Assembly: GCA_002245135.1 (NCBI GenBank)
Contig: NGBS01001175.1
Coordinates: forward strand, 62,001-126,000
Direction: 5' to 3'
Source of the DNA: Proteromonas lacertae
Taxonomy: Eukaryota; Sar; Bigyra; Opalinata; Proteromonadidae
Length of the DNA: 64,000 nucleotides
The notes beneath the pieces are model-generated. The model saw nothing but the letters and a program-made list of their open reading frames with translations, was not told where the DNA came from and ran no database searches. How positions within the stretch are numbered: position 1 is the first letter of the stretch; each line of letters opens with the position of its first letter. Shown here piece by piece: positions 50,501-63,861 of this stretch. Both the position numbers and the translations under genes were made by a program.

Positions 50501-53500
50501 ATCGAATACTACACCATCAGGTAAATCTATTTATTACATTATAATATTCCACATTATACCTGGTTCTATTGAAAATTTGCATTCTTCTCCATCACATTCT
50601 GGAACTAAGTTGATTTGCTGATTTACTCTGAAACTATAGTTGGAAGGGTTATATGAAAATTTGGTCAATGCTCCAACAGATATAATTACACTTTTCTTCA
50701 TTTCATTTGTTACATTCTTACATGTAACTACATATTCTGCTTCTTTATACATACTTTTACATCTACCTTTGATTATTCCAGTTAAACTATCCATTTCAAT
50801 TCCTTCAGGTAGTTCTATTCATAATATATAATTAACATACCTGGTTGAATAGAAAATTCACATTCACCACCATCATAAACAGGGATTAAATTGATTTCTT
50901 CATCAAACTTAAGGTTTTTGTTTATATCATAATAATAATTGTTATTATATGGATAACGATTATTTCCATATTCTGTATCTTTATATGCAAACTGTGTTAA
51001 TTCTCCAACAGATATCTTCACTTTTCGATGAATTTCATTTGTTACATTTTTACAGATTATTAAGTATTCAGATTCCTTAAATGGCTTTGAACATCTTCCT
51101 CTTATTACTCCATTTGATCTATCAAATTCTAAACCATCAGGTAAATCTATTCATTCATTAATAAATGCAAATATATACTTGGCTCAATCATATATATGCA
51201 TTTTGAACAATCACATTGTGGAACTAAATTGATTTCTTCATTTAATTTGTATTTGTTTTTTTCAGAATTGTATGAAAATATTGTTAAATCTCCAACTGAT
51301 ATTGTTACTCTTTGTTTCAATTCGTTTGTATCATTTCTACATATTATTGTATATTCTACTGCTTTCCAAGGTTCTGAACAACTACCTTTAATTATTCCAT
51401 TTTCATTATCTAATTCTATACCTACAGGTAAATCTATTCATTATTATTCATTCAAATATACTTGGTTCAATTGAAAAGTTACACATTTCACCATCATAAT
51501 CAGGTATTAGATTGATTTCTTCATCAATTTTAGCTTTGATATTCTTTGAATAATATTTGAATTGAGTTAATTTTCCAGCTGTTAATACTACTACGTATTG
51601 TAATTCATTGCATATATTCTTACAAGTTATCTTATACTCAGTTTTCTTTAATGAATTTAAACATCTTCCTTGAATAACTCCAGTTGATTCATCTAACTCA
51701 ACACCATCAGGAAATTCTATTTATAATTATTAATTCTATGAATTATACTTGGCTCAACTGAAAATACACATACTCCACCATCATGCTCAGGTATTAGATG
51801 AATCTCTTGATTGACTTTTAAATTCAAAATTGTTTTTAACACTTTTCTTTTGAGTTTTTCATTTTCATCACTTTCACTCTCGATTTCATTATCATTATCA
51901 GAATTTGGATTTTCTTCCATATTCTCTTCTTGTTGATTTTCGTATTTGAAATAGGAAAGCGGAGAAACTGCTATTGTCAATTCATAACTTAATGCGCTAG
52001 TAGGATTTTCACATTCAATTTTGTATGTAACAAAATTCATAAATTTGTTAGGAATTCCACTTATTACTCCTGTTAATCTATCCAAACATAAACCATCAGG
52101 AAGATCTACAATTATAATAACAATTGAATATTATATATACATGGAGTTACTCTGTAAATACAATTCTTTCCTTTTATGTTTGGTTCAATTGAACAATTCT
52201 CATTAATTTTGAAATTATATTCTTTTGGTTTATCTTTTTCAACAGTGAGAGAATTATCATATGAAGAAATTGTTTTGAATTTGGCTTTTGATATATTCTC
52301 CATTATACTTTTATAATCAGAGGAATGTAAATATTCATTTGATATTATTTTCTCCAATAATTCATCAGATAATATTGTCTCCAGTAAATCATCAGATACT
52401 TTCTTATCCAATAATCCATCGGAAATAATTTTCTCCAATAATTCATCAGATATTTTCTTCTGAATATTTAACGCAAGAATATATGCTATTGTATATTATA
52501 TATAAGATTAATACGAGTATAGAAATAGCTTAAACATTTGATGATTTTATCATTCTCTTTATCATCCTCTTTTCCATATTCTTTCACAATTTCTTTTATT
52601 AATATCATATAATCTTCTTCACCGATTAACTCTATTGCAAAACATTATGAGAATATATATATATATATACCATTTATATCGCCTTTTATATGACATATTA
52701 ACAATAAACAAGCAATCTTGAATCTTATATTCATATATTTTAAATATTTCTTCAATATCTTTTGTATATCTTTATTATGTAAATATGTTATTAGTTCATC
52801 TGTTACTGATGTAAAACAGGGTGTATCATAGTAATATTCTTTCAGTAACTCCGTTAATTTTTCATCATTATTAATTTCAGGGAAATCTTGAATATAAATT
52901 CTGTTTGAAAGTAGCTTTGATTCATTTTGATATTTCTTAAACATTTCTTCATTTATCAGTTCTGTTGGGTTTTCATCAATCATATTCCAATTAATTCTAT
53001 TCCAATTGATATTTGGAAATATTCTTATCTTAAAATCATCAATTAATTCATTTTCATCTTCATAATATTGTTTTATGTTTTTGTAATACTCAAGTAAAGA
53101 TTTAAATAGTTTTTCTTCGTTATCAACTTGCAGACAAGGAATTTTCAGTATATATTCAACTGACGGGACAGTCAACTCCTTTAATTCTGGAGATAGTAAT
53201 ATTTTATTTGCTGTTGTTGAGAAAATTTGTTTGAGTAAAATTTCCAATTCTTCCAAAGCAGCTGAATTTGAATAACTAATTAACTGGTATATGTCATTAA
53301 TCAACTGGTTGTTAATTATTTCTTCGAGACATTTCATGCATGAAGGGATTAGTCGATTATCACCATAACATACACAAAAGGAAAGAATACCAATTATATT
53401 ATCACCATCCAGAGTAATCTCTTGACCACTGTAAAATCGATTGATATATTTCATACAAGCAGGATTTACTTCATAAGAAAGAGAAAGAGGATCACTACAT

Positions 53501-53854
53501 AATGGATCATTAATCAATGATTTAAGCATCTCATTTTGGTAGGATAATATGAACTTGAAACTCTTGATATTTGTATCTTGTATTTCAAGAGTTATATCGC
53601 CAAATCCTTTTTCTAATAATTCATCGATTTTCCTATTATCATATTATACACTACGAATATACAAATAAGGAGGAGTTTTGTGAATGAACTCACTTACTTC
53701 CTCATGCTTTTCTGACAATGTTTTCATCATCGATTCTACTGATTTTTCATTCAGAATCACATTCAACTTACCTCGACCATATTTCTTTTCAAACACTTTA
53801 ATTCTATATTGTATGCTGTAAATAATCAATATACTCTTCTTCTATTATACTCAT
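47525..53854 (-). CDS. BTB-domain protein with about fifteen Ig-like (PIG-type) modules
   Basis: The start is the ATG at 53854 (MSIIEEE) with introns near 53815-53845 and 53640-53670. A BTB/POZ fold follows (FGDITLEIQDTNIKSFKFILSYQNEMLKSL) with a BACK-like helical region to about 52640. The rest consists of about fifteen modules of 85-110 residues. Consensus: LPDGIELD..TG.I.G, TEYTITCKNETNE, a GELTQFSY strand, INLIPEYDGGECEFSVEPG. Each module has two conserved Cys and matches the putative-Ig (He_PIG) pattern. The introns between modules lie at the same place and in phase 1, right after VEPG. There is no signal peptide. The C-terminus is acidic and Lys-rich. BTB proteins are usually cytosolic adaptors, so the partner and location are open. 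Confidence 0.75.
47640..52110 (-). repeat. Tandem array of Ig-module exons
   Basis: About fifteen exons of roughly 260-330 bp share the same reading frame, phase-1 borders and splice context (coding strand CCAG|GTAT ... TAG|ATTTACCTGATGG). Introns recur near 47806, 48110, 48385, 48670, 48998, 49305, 49595, 49905, 50190, 50530, 50815, 51150, 51435, 51720 and 52110. Confidence 0.85.
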
Positions 53855-53873
53855 TCTTATGCTTTAGAGTATT

Positions 53874-53885
53874 TAATGGCTTTAT
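53874..53885 (+). promoter_or_regulatory. Possible TGGCTT motif copy (TAATGGCTTTAT)
   Basis: It lies 20 bp upstream of the BTB/Ig ATG at 53854 (-), with the same orientation and distance as the other minus-strand copies but a weaker match. Confidence 0.25.
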
Positions 53886-54036
53886 AGTAATAATGATGAT
53901 AATGCAAGTGACTTTCACAGTGAAGGTCAAAGATTCTATTGGACAATACAATTTTTCAATTTTTAACATTATTTATAAGATATATTATATCAATTAATTA
54001 AGAAATATATTGATAATAACAACATACAGCTTATAT

Positions 54037-55707
54037 TTAATCATTTTCATCATTATACAATTTTATCATATTATCAAAATATTCCAGTATTTCACTCTTT
54101 TCATCAACATCTTCATACAAATATTTTGAACCAGTATATCCTTGTTGAGCGTTATTCAATACAGATTTGAAATATTTACACATATTACTACTTGTTCTTA
54201 TATTAACCATCATAGAATAACATTTAACAACAGATGAGAAATATTGAGGAAAATCATTATAATTATTACTCATTAAACATTTATTATCAGTATAAATATT
54301 AAAGAAATATAAATCAAATAACATATATATATATATATATATAAAGGATATAATAAATGTGGATCAGAATAAATACATTCATAATTCAATTCTTTCAATA
54401 TTTCATCAACTTTTACATCTTTAATTCCATTAAACAATACATCACTACTGTATAATGCTTCATATTCATCTTCTTTTACAGAATCAGTAGTTAAATCTAT
54501 TAAATTGGATGTTTTATATTTCATTAAATAATTCAATAATGATGCATTATTTAATGATTCTAATGGTTGTAATGGATAATCAATTAACACTTCTTTATAT
54601 TTCATATTTTCATTTGGTTGATTGATGTATTCATTATAATACGTCATTATATCATATCGATTACTTTTACATCTATAAGGAGTAGTAATTGAATGAATAG
54701 AATTTGATATGACTGAAGTTTTATGAAATAACGAATTTTCATCAAAATTGTAGAAATGATTTGGATTGTTGTAATTTAATTGAATAATTATTAAGAAAAG
54801 TATATAAATATAATGATGATTTAAAAAATGATATATTCAAATCAAATGGAAATATTGTCTTACTAAATTCAGATATTGTTTTTAAGCTCATTGCAATTGA
54901 TACAGCGCGATCACTTAAATTCTTTTTACTCTATTCATATATAAACAAAATATTATAATTATTATACCATCTTATTAGTAATTTTATTATGATTTAAAAA
55001 TGATATAATTGGTATTTTTGGATCTTCGCTGTTTAAATATTCACATATTGAACTACTAACACCTCCCCAACCATTGTATATATCACTATATAAGTTATAA
55101 CATAACACATAATCACAATTTTCCATCTCTTTTCTTATTTTGTCATAGATATTCTCATTTTCAGTTTTTTTCTATATTAATTTATACGTTATTATTAATA
55201 TATATATACAGACATTGCTTCTCTACCCATTACATATGTATCAAATGGTAAACATTGCTGATATTCATTTAACTCTAAGAATGAATTTGAATTGTAAGGA
55301 ATTGAAGTATATTCACTCCAACTGTATTTAGATTTACTCGACTTCTTCATTCCTGATTGATCATCTAATCTATACTCTTTTATATCACCATTCCAACTAA
55401 TTTCTTCTTTAATTTTCTCAACACTGTATGAGTGAGATTCTGATGGATATTTAATAAAGGGTGAATAAGTACCTAATCCACCTTTTAATGATAATGAAAT
55501 TGTTCGTGGATAATAACTATTTGTGTGATCGCTTGTTCTCTTTTTAAAGTAATAGCTATTATCTAATTCTTTCAAGCAAGGAGATTCTTCATGATTTGAA
55601 TTTGGATTCTATTAATAAGAAAAAGACAAAAATACCTCAATATTCCACAGATGCGTGCAAATATGGTTGGATATGTCCCCAATCTGTAGCGTAATTATAC
55701 CATTCAT
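54037..55707 (-). CDS. Misato-family tubulin-like protein
   Basis: The start is the ATG at 55707: MNGIITLQIGDISNHICTHLWNIE, the tubulin-like N-terminus of Misato/DML1. Then come PRTISLSLKGGLGTYSP, a disordered insert, and QCLPFDTYVMGREAMS. A Rossmann-type segment follows with CDYVLCYNLYSDIYNGWGGVSSSICEYL, the Gly-rich stretch expected in this family, and FPFDLN. Introns are short (near 55613, 55185, 54960, 54840, 54345). Family members act in mitochondrial distribution and chromosome segregation and associate with tubulin-folding systems. It continues the cluster of tubulin-related genes here (TBCC, CEP104). Some internal borders between 54700 and 55000 are approximate. Confidence 0.75.
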
Positions 55708-55839
55708 ATTATTAATCTCTTTTATATACTACTTATGAAGAAAAAAACAAATGAATAATTTCTATGAAAATTTAGAAACACCAATTACATAAAACGGATA
55801 TAAAATTAAATATTATATTAATCATCAATATACAAGCAC

Positions 55840-57623
55840 TTATCTAATGTTATTCTTCAATTCACAACCAGCTCCTCTATAACCATCAAAACACTTACAT
55901 GCTCCAGTTTTATAATCACAAATACCTCTTCCACTACAATCTCTATATTCAGAACCATCTATATTGAATTTTCCATCAGGATCAACACTAGAAGGACATT
56001 CAATTAGACTACAATCATAACCTCGTCTTTTCCTATCACATTTACAACCAAATATCCTATCATTCCCATAGCCATCATAACTATTCAGTTCTTTATTATC
56101 TAATATTGAACTTAACAATACACATTCACCATAACCATTACAATTATTTGGACATTGAATTCTATTACATGCACTTCCTTCATATCCATTAAAACATTCA
56201 CATTCTCCTGTTTTGTGATTACAAGTTCCTTGACCACTGCATTCTACTTCTACATGAATAGAATTGATATTAAATGTATTAATAGAATAAAGTCTGTCTG
56301 TTTGTAGTAATATCCTATTATTTGTTTGTGTTTTTATTATTGTTGATTTTCCTCTTAATCTGCTTTTATGATGATTATTAGGTTTACTTTCAGATAATGA
56401 TAATATTCTATTAGTTTTTATATTATCAATCGTATCTGTTGTTTTTATTATTAATATTTTATTATCTTTATTTTTTGTCACTTTTATAATGGTTGTATAT
56501 ATTTCCTTCATAGTTGTTAATTCTCTTATTATTATATTTGCACCATTTTCTAAATTATTATATAACATATTATCATGAACTAAATTATTAACAGATGATA
56601 TATCAATTGATATTTCATCATTATTAATAGAAAAATCACTTCCTTCTGATGCTAAATATAAAAAAATATTATTATCATTAATCAATCTTATAGATTTAGA
56701 TTTAGATGATGAAGTAGGTAGATATAATTTATTATTATTATTATTTATTAACATAATACTAGATACATCACTTTCTTCTAATGAAATAGAATTTCCATTA
56801 TAATCACTTAATAAATAACATTTAGAATCAACTTTAATATTACTATCAAATGTAAATATTATGTTGTTATTACTACTACTATCATCATATTCACAATTTG
56901 AATAATGAATAGAATTATCTTCACAAATAAAACTATACTTCTTGTCATTTTTACATTGAAAGTTGTATAAAATGTCTTTAAAATTTGCCCATATGATTTT
57001 ATTGTCATTTAATGTAGTAGTAATATAGTATAGTGATAAATCGTTAAATCGATAGAGTGGATTACAGGTTATTTCAGTAATGATTGGGTTTGAATTTGGA
57101 GTATTACTATCTATATTTATATCAAAACTATATTCTATATAATATTCTTTGCTTTGAGTGTTATAACTATACATTCTTGCATAATTAGAAGATAATTCAT
57201 TGTTCTTTCTATTATCGCTACATTTCATTGTATAACCATATGAAAAATCAACTGAATAATCAACTCCAACTACTTTATATATTGGTTTACCATATGTTGG
57301 ACCATTTTCAACGTATTTGTTAATACTAATTGATCTTGGTTCACCTCTAGTATTTCTGGTAATACTTGATTTTTCAGTTGGTATATAACCGAACGGTGTG
57401 CCTTTTGGACATAATCCTATATAAAATGTTATAATGTCGTTATAATACTTAGTGAACAATCTCCTCCACCATATCCACTCGAGAATGTACTACTTTTATA
57501 ACATTCACAACCATTTTCAGTACACTTACCACGATTTGAGCAATTATTTGGACATAAGCCACAATTAACATACAACAAACTAAATAATAACAATAGTAAT
57601 ATTTTCAGATGTGGTTTGTTCAT
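55840..57623 (-). CDS. Secreted EGF-like repeat protein
   Basis: The start is the ATG at 57623 with a signal peptide (MNKPHLKILLLLLFSLLYVNC). One intron of about 32 nt lies near 57420-57453. The N-terminus carries an EGF-like unit (CPNNCSNRGKCTENGCECY). The middle, about 400 residues, is a beta-rich, Asn/Ser-rich region without a recognised domain. The C-terminus has at least three more EGF/tenascin-type units (CSGQGTCNHKTGECECFNGYEG, CPNNCNGYGECV, CSGRGICDYKTGACKCFDGYRG, each shown as its Cys core). There is no clear C-terminal membrane segment, so it is likely secreted or surface matrix. Adhesion is inference. Confidence 0.75.
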
Positions 57624-57721
57624 ATTACACTCTTTCTTTAAAAAAAGAAGATTAAAATTGACTATTGAAAATTTTCATTAAATATCCCTTTTATTGAATA
57701 TGGTTATCCGAAAGTTTTGGA

Positions 57722-59564
57722 ATGGATTGTTATTATTGTGTAATATTAATAGCTGTTGGTGTTGTGGTTGTGATATGTAGTACACAATGGAAAACACCAT
57801 TGAAACATCCAGGTTATAGTAAAAAATTTGTTATATCTTCCATATTCAGCGATCATATGGTTCTTCAAGTATTACCTTAAGTCTAATATATAGTCTGCTC
57901 CTAACAGTGCATTTATTTGGGGGAAATCTTTTCCATATTCATCAATATCGCTAAAGATGAATAATCTAGTACTAAATACAAAAACTGATAATGATGGGTA
58001 TAAATTGAAAATATGTTTGTAGAATATGGAAATTTCAATTACCTCATATAGAATCATCAAATATTTCTACAAATATTGTAATTACAAATGTGGATAATAA
58101 AGAAGTGATTTAACTGAATGATATATTATTTGGTGATGTTTATGTGTGTGCAGGACAGTCGAATATGGAACAAGCAGTATATATATGTATGTATATATTG
58201 AAGCAATAGTTGTATTATACTGATAAAGGTAAAAAAATGATAAAAGAAAGTTATAAATATCCAAATATACGAATAGCAACAATCCAATTTAATCCATCAA
58301 ATAAAACGATAGATATACTCAAAGATAATATGTTTAGAAATAAATGGGAAGTAGCTAATAATGTCAGTCTTTTACCAACAGGTAGATATGAATCATTTGA
58401 ATCGCTGTTTAGTAAATTCTCAGGAGTGTGTTATATGTTTGGATTAGAATTGAATAAAAAATTGAATGTATTTATAATTATATATATATATTATGATAAT
58501 AGAAACCAATAGGATTAATAGCAACTAGTTATAGGAATACAGATATAGAATCGTGGTTACCTGATGAAATAATAAAAAAATGTCCAATTCAAAAGTATAG
58601 GTTTTTTGTAAAGAAGAATTATTTATTCAATGGGATGATATATCCTCTGACTCTTATGACAATAAAAGGAATTATATGGTATCAAGGTGAAAAGACTGTT
58701 GCTGAAGGAACTGATAATCATTTAGCTTACAGTTGTTTATTTCCAGAATTAATAAATTATTACAGAAGGATTTGGTATGAAAATACTCATTCTACAGATA
58801 AAGATTTTTGGTTTGGATTTGTACAAATTTCAGGTCATTGTGTTTGGACAAGATGTAAAAAACCTGAAAGTATTGTTTATTTTTATTTATTTATTTATAA
58901 TTAGAAGGTGGTTCACTAAGATTAGCTCAAACTAGATATTATGGTTATACACCAAATCCAGTACAAAAGAATACATACATGGCAATTTCGTATTTGTATA
59001 ATAATAATAATAATTATTATTATTGTTATTATAAATAGATTGGATTTAATGGAATCACATCATACTGGAGGAGATTATCATCCAATATATAAATATGATG
59101 TTGGCTTAAGATTGAGTTATGGTGCTTTTAACTTTATATATAAGATTCCAACTCAATATAGTGCTCCTATTTATTCTTCTTGTAAAATAAGTGATAATAA
59201 GATAATGTTGTACTTTAATACATCAATAATTCATAATATGGATGATGAATTACAGTTGATTGATAAATATGGATTTGAAGAATATGAAGGAGAATGGAAA
59301 ACAATAGAAATTGATGATGCTACTAAAGATTCAATCACACTAATTTCAAATGACATTAGAAATGTTACTGCAATTAGATATTTATATGGTGATAATCCAT
59401 GTTGTAGAGAAATATATCAAGATTTAAATGTGGTTTGTGAGATAAAGAAATGTCCTTTTTATGGTAAATCATCACATCTTCCTGTTGCTCCATTTTTAGT
59501 ATTTATAGAAAATAGTTCTTGCGTATATAATGTAACTAAGTTGAAGTATTTAAGTTTATTTTAG
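57722..59564 (+). CDS. Sialate O-acetylesterase-like membrane hydrolase with an in-frame UAA
   Basis: The start at 57722 gives an N-terminal anchor (MDCYYCVILIAVGVVVVIC). Family signatures run through all exons: SIFSDHMVLQSAPNSAFIWG, DGIWKFQLP, LFGDVYVCAGQSNME with the nucleophile Ser, GLIATSYRNTDIESW, NGMIYPLTLMTIKGIIWYQGE, and HTGGDYHPIYKYDVGLRLSYG with the catalytic His. Introns of 25-50 nt have standard ends (for example 57871-57895 and 57998-58022). At 58111-58113 an in-frame TAA sits between KEVI and LNDILFGDV, in a conserved block where the family has a variable polar residue. The flanks are intact, so the gene is either recently broken, read through, or mis-sequenced at one base. Confidence 0.75.
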
Positions 59565-59683
59565 AATAATTGGTATTTAATTGATGTATAGTTATTATTG
59601 AGTGGTTTATTTTTTATTTCTTTCCAAATTCACATAAAAAATAAAATGATCAACAGATAATTAAGCGATATTGCTAATATACA

Positions 59684-61331
59684 ATGAATGAAAATTATGG
59701 GGAGTTATGTTTCAACGAAAAATCCGAAAACATAATTCCTTATTTCTATTCAATGAGACAAATATATTACATCTTTATAAGTAATTTATTTGCGATTACT
59801 TTAATCCTATCAGGTTTAATATTTGTGTATAACTATAATGGCATTTTTCAAAGAAGTGATTTATGTTCAAGTTTTATAGATAATGTTGAATATTATTCAG
59901 ATCAAGAATTGTGCAGATTGCCATGTAATGTAGAAAACAAATATGAAATAAGAGTCAAACCAGATAAAGAGGATTGCCCTTACTTTAAGCCATCAATATT
60001 AATCAAAAATGATACAATTTTTGCATTTATTGATACAGAAGTAGCTCAATATGTTAGAAATGGTAATGAACATGAAGTAAATGTTAAATCACTTCGTAAA
60101 GGTGAATCTGTAAAACTACTCTCTGAGGTTGTAAGAACAAATTCTTCATTTTCTAATAAAACATTTGACTGGTTTATTAAATTTATACCAAAACCTGTAG
60201 AAAAGATAATCAGTGAAAATAAACTATCTGTTAATCTGTTATTAATAGATGCAGCATCAAGATATGTAGCTAAAAAGCAATTGCAAAAAACAGTAAAGAC
60301 ATTACAATCATTATCATCTCAATATTCTATATTTGATATGTTAAGATATCACACAATTGATTTAAATTCTGATCCTCATTATCCAACATTATTTTATGGT
60401 GTAAATCAAACAGAAGGAAAAGATATTCATAAAGTAATATTTGATGATTATAAAGAAGAAGGATATAAAACCATAAATACTGTTCTGTTTGTAGATTTTG
60501 AAGAAAAATTAACAGCTCATAATAATTACAATGGCTCTGATCATTATATTAATTATATGTGTGAAGATCCAAAATATAAGTATATATATTTTTTTATTGA
60601 GTATTATTTTTAGTAATGTTGATATTGATGGTCAATACGGTTATCATGCAAGATGTGTTGGTCATAAACAAATTCACAAATATGTGTTTAAATATTTGAA
60701 AGAATCAATTAAATATTATCATGATAGAAAACAACCTACTTTTGCATTAACAGTGTTTTTAGATGCTCATGATTACATGTTGTATTCACTTCCAAGAATT
60801 GATAAAGATTTGTCCGGTTATATAAAATTCCTTCATAGGAAGAATATATTGAATCATTCTGTTTTGATTTTGTTTTCTGATCATGGAATACATTATGGAC
60901 CATATAAAGAAACTTATGTATATATTTTTGTTGTTATTTTTCTTCATAGTTTGGAACGTTAGATCGTGCACTACCCTTAATGATTATTGTATAAATGAAT
61001 ATATATATATATATATATACCATATATAGATTTTTCCTAAATGGTTTACAAAGAAATATCCTGATATAAATAGGAATTTGAAGATTAATCAAAACAGATT
61101 TGTTACAGGATTTGATTTTCATGCAACTCTGTTTGATATTGCTCATTTTTCTAGTGTATATTATATAATATTGCTTATAATATGTAGAATAGAAAGAATT
61201 ACCAAAATAAAAGAGGAATTAGTTTGTTTAATGAAATTCCCAAAAATAGAAATTGTCGTCAGTTTAATGTAACATATGGTTGTTCGTGTAATATGACTCA
61301 AGAATATTTAAATATTCCTCAATACAATTGA
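59684..61331 (+). CDS. DUF229 / alkaline-phosphatase-superfamily type II membrane protein
   Basis: The start is the ATG at 59684. One membrane anchor lies at residues about 25-50, then a lumenal or extracellular domain with paired Cys. Superfamily marks are LLLIDAASRYVAKKQL (the conserved Asp and Ser/Arg region), YKTINTVLFVDFEE, TVFLDAHDYM and LILFSDHGIHYGPY (the metal-binding Asp-His-Gly). A tail with RGISLFNEIP..R.C and CSC follows. Introns near 60580-60613, 60917-60948, 60990-61030 and 61158-61190 restore the frame to a TGA at 61329-61331. The DUF229 family sits among sulfatase-like hydrolases, often acting on glycoconjugates in the secretory pathway; substrate unknown. It follows the sialate esterase on the same strand. 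Confidence 0.75.
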
Positions 61332-61396
61332 ATAATATAAGTTAAAAAAAAAAACAGGCATTAAGAAATATAATAAAATTCTTTATAATTAAGTGT

Positions 61397-63861
61397 TTAA
61401 CTTCTACATACTGGTTTTATTCCATGAGTTAATTCATCAATTGGTAATAATTCCATAAAATCACTTAAATAAGTTGGATTTTGGCATTTTGATATAATCA
61501 ACACAGTTTCATGTAAATGTTCAAATGTAAACTCAACTAAATAATAAGTAGTATCATCCCAATATCTTGTATAAGCATATATTTTTGTCTCATTATCTCT
61601 TGTTCCAGTAGCAATGATTAAGAAGTGATGTTGTTGTAATATATCACATAATCTATCTTCAGGGAAGGATCTTATTAATTTTACACAATATGTACATAAT
61701 ACAGGTAAATTATTCCACAATTTCTCAAACTGAAGCATCATCGAGTGTATAATCTCCTAATAACATCTTTTCACTAATAAATTGCATTGGATTATAATAT
61801 TGCGACTCTCCAGTAGATACGTTATAATAATATCTCAAATGTTGGTCATCTTCACATAATCTCCACAATTTAGTTCCATCTATTTCAGTACCAGGTGAAT
61901 AAGGTAATATAATAGGTGGATAACCAGGTAATGGTGCTTCTTTCTTACCTAAAGTACTCTTACTCTCAATTTCAATCTCTTCATCTTCTCTATCTTTCTT
62001 CTCACGTTTGATATCACAAGCTTCATCATAAGAATCACGATCTGAGGCATACTCATCTTTATTCTCATATTCTTCATTTCTGATGTGTTTACTTGCATTG
62101 ATAATTGGACTTAATTCTCTTTCTATTCTACTCAATTCAAATAATTCATAAAGTCCATATAAATCAATCACTAAGAATAAAAACCATATTATAGCATAAG
62201 TAATCCAACTGATTGTATCAGGCTTGGTATTAGGCTCGTGGAATACTAACATTGTTGTAGTAAACATCCATATTGAGAAACAACTCAATAATACTTTTAT
62301 TATACTTAAAATATATGGATCAAATTTCTTTCTATTGTACGAATATAATTCCTTCGCATTACATAATGATAAACATCCAAATGGTTTTAAATAATTTTCT
62401 ACACTGAAATAGTAAGTCAAATAATAGGCAAATATAATATCAAAACTACCTTTAATAATCATAATCCAATGGTAATTCTAATCCACCTTTCGTATTATCC
62501 ATTACTTCATCACTTTTATAAATCACTAAATCAATAATTCCAAATACATATAGCAATATAAAACTCAATAAATGTCCAATAAAGAGAGTTGACATTCTTC
62601 CTTTCTTCTCTCTATATCTTAAAGTATAACGATCTTCATTTCTAAGTGGAATAATTCCTTTTGAACCACATTTAGGTAATAAATAAGCTAATGGTCTTGT
62701 ATGTAATAAACGAGTAGTTGCACTGTTGATTTCTTTACGGAATAAGTGAGATAATACAATGAATAGGAATTTCAGACAAGCGCCGACTACTATCACACTC
62801 CATTGATAAGTGGTTGGATCTCTGGTGAAGTACCAAATCAAATCCATTGGAAGAGATAATAAACAACAGATATTTAACCAAATATGAGTGTTTTTACTAT
62901 AATATAATAATACATATATATATATATATATATATACTTTGCTGATCTTGGCATATTCATTGAAGCAAATGCAAATATTCCAATCATTACATTATAATCA
63001 GGTAATATTTTATCTTGACTACAGATTAATCCTTCAATTAATAACAATAATGAAAATATATTCAATATTCCTTTAGATAAGAATAATTCAGTATCCATAA
63101 AGAATCCTTTTACATAATAATCATCACTAAATAACAATAAAAACAATAATAAAATATACTCTACATCATCTTGATTTTCTTCTTCTCTTTCTTCTTTCTC
63201 TATTTTACCTTCTTCTGGTATTTCACTTGCATCAGTGATATTCAATTCAATTGGAGTTGATTTATTCTCAGGGATCCAATACACAGATCTACTTTTCAAT
63301 ACAGTATTGTCAGTATCTTCAGTTAATTCGAATTGATTTTCTTTTTCCATTACTACTGGGTTACTTGCATATCTACTTGACATTTCTACTGATAATGGTG
63401 GAGCTACAGTTAAGGGAGCTTTTGGATTTAATCTATGAGCTGCTCCACTTACAGAAACACTCATATCTAAGCTCTTTTTGTTTGTTGGTGATGGTTTTCC
63501 TTCTTGTTCTTCAGGAAGTGGTATAGCTGACTTTAAAACACTTGTTTTTCTCTCACCTGTTGGAACATTTGTTCCTGATGGAATACTCATTGGTTTAGGT
63601 TTTGTTAAATCAATTACACCATCTTCATCAGGAGGTGGTGGCGGAATATCGTCATCTGGTGGTGGAGGTGGCGGTTGATTATCATAAATTGGCCCATTTT
63701 TACTTCTGTTACTCACTGAATATTCCTTCTTCACCTTTTCCTGTAGAATGAGCACTTTCAGCATGTTCACATAGTTGGCAAATATTTGCCTTGAATTTGT
63801 GTGGTTTAAATCCTGGACAACTCGTGGATTGAGCATCACAGACAGTACATACTCCTGACAT
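61397..63861 (-). CDS. Polytopic membrane protein with N-terminal zinc motif and C-terminal WW-like segment
   Basis: The start is the ATG at 63861: MSGVCTVCDAQSTSCPGF, then HKFKANICQLCEHAESAH, a compact Cys/His zinc site. A long disordered Pro/Asp-rich stretch (PPPPPPDDDIPPPPPDE) follows. About eight hydrophobic segments then lie between 63160 and 62150. A charged linker leads to a WW-like segment (LWRLCEDDQHLRYYYNVSTGESQYYNP) and a globular C-terminus ending GIKPVCRS. A 37-nt intron at about 62453-62489 and one near 62900-62940 keep the frame. The zinc exon joins through either a 19-nt intron or a one-base shift near 63730. A one-base break near 61735 is unresolved. I do not recognise the family. 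Confidence 0.6.

Noticed and set aside
48262-51474. Plus-strand ORFs repeated along the BTB/Ig gene
   Set aside because: They are antisense shadows that repeat because the modules repeat.
53809-53997. Small plus-strand ORF between Misato and the BTB gene
   Set aside because: Half of it overlaps the BTB first exon and intron and the rest is AT-rich with no splice or domain support.
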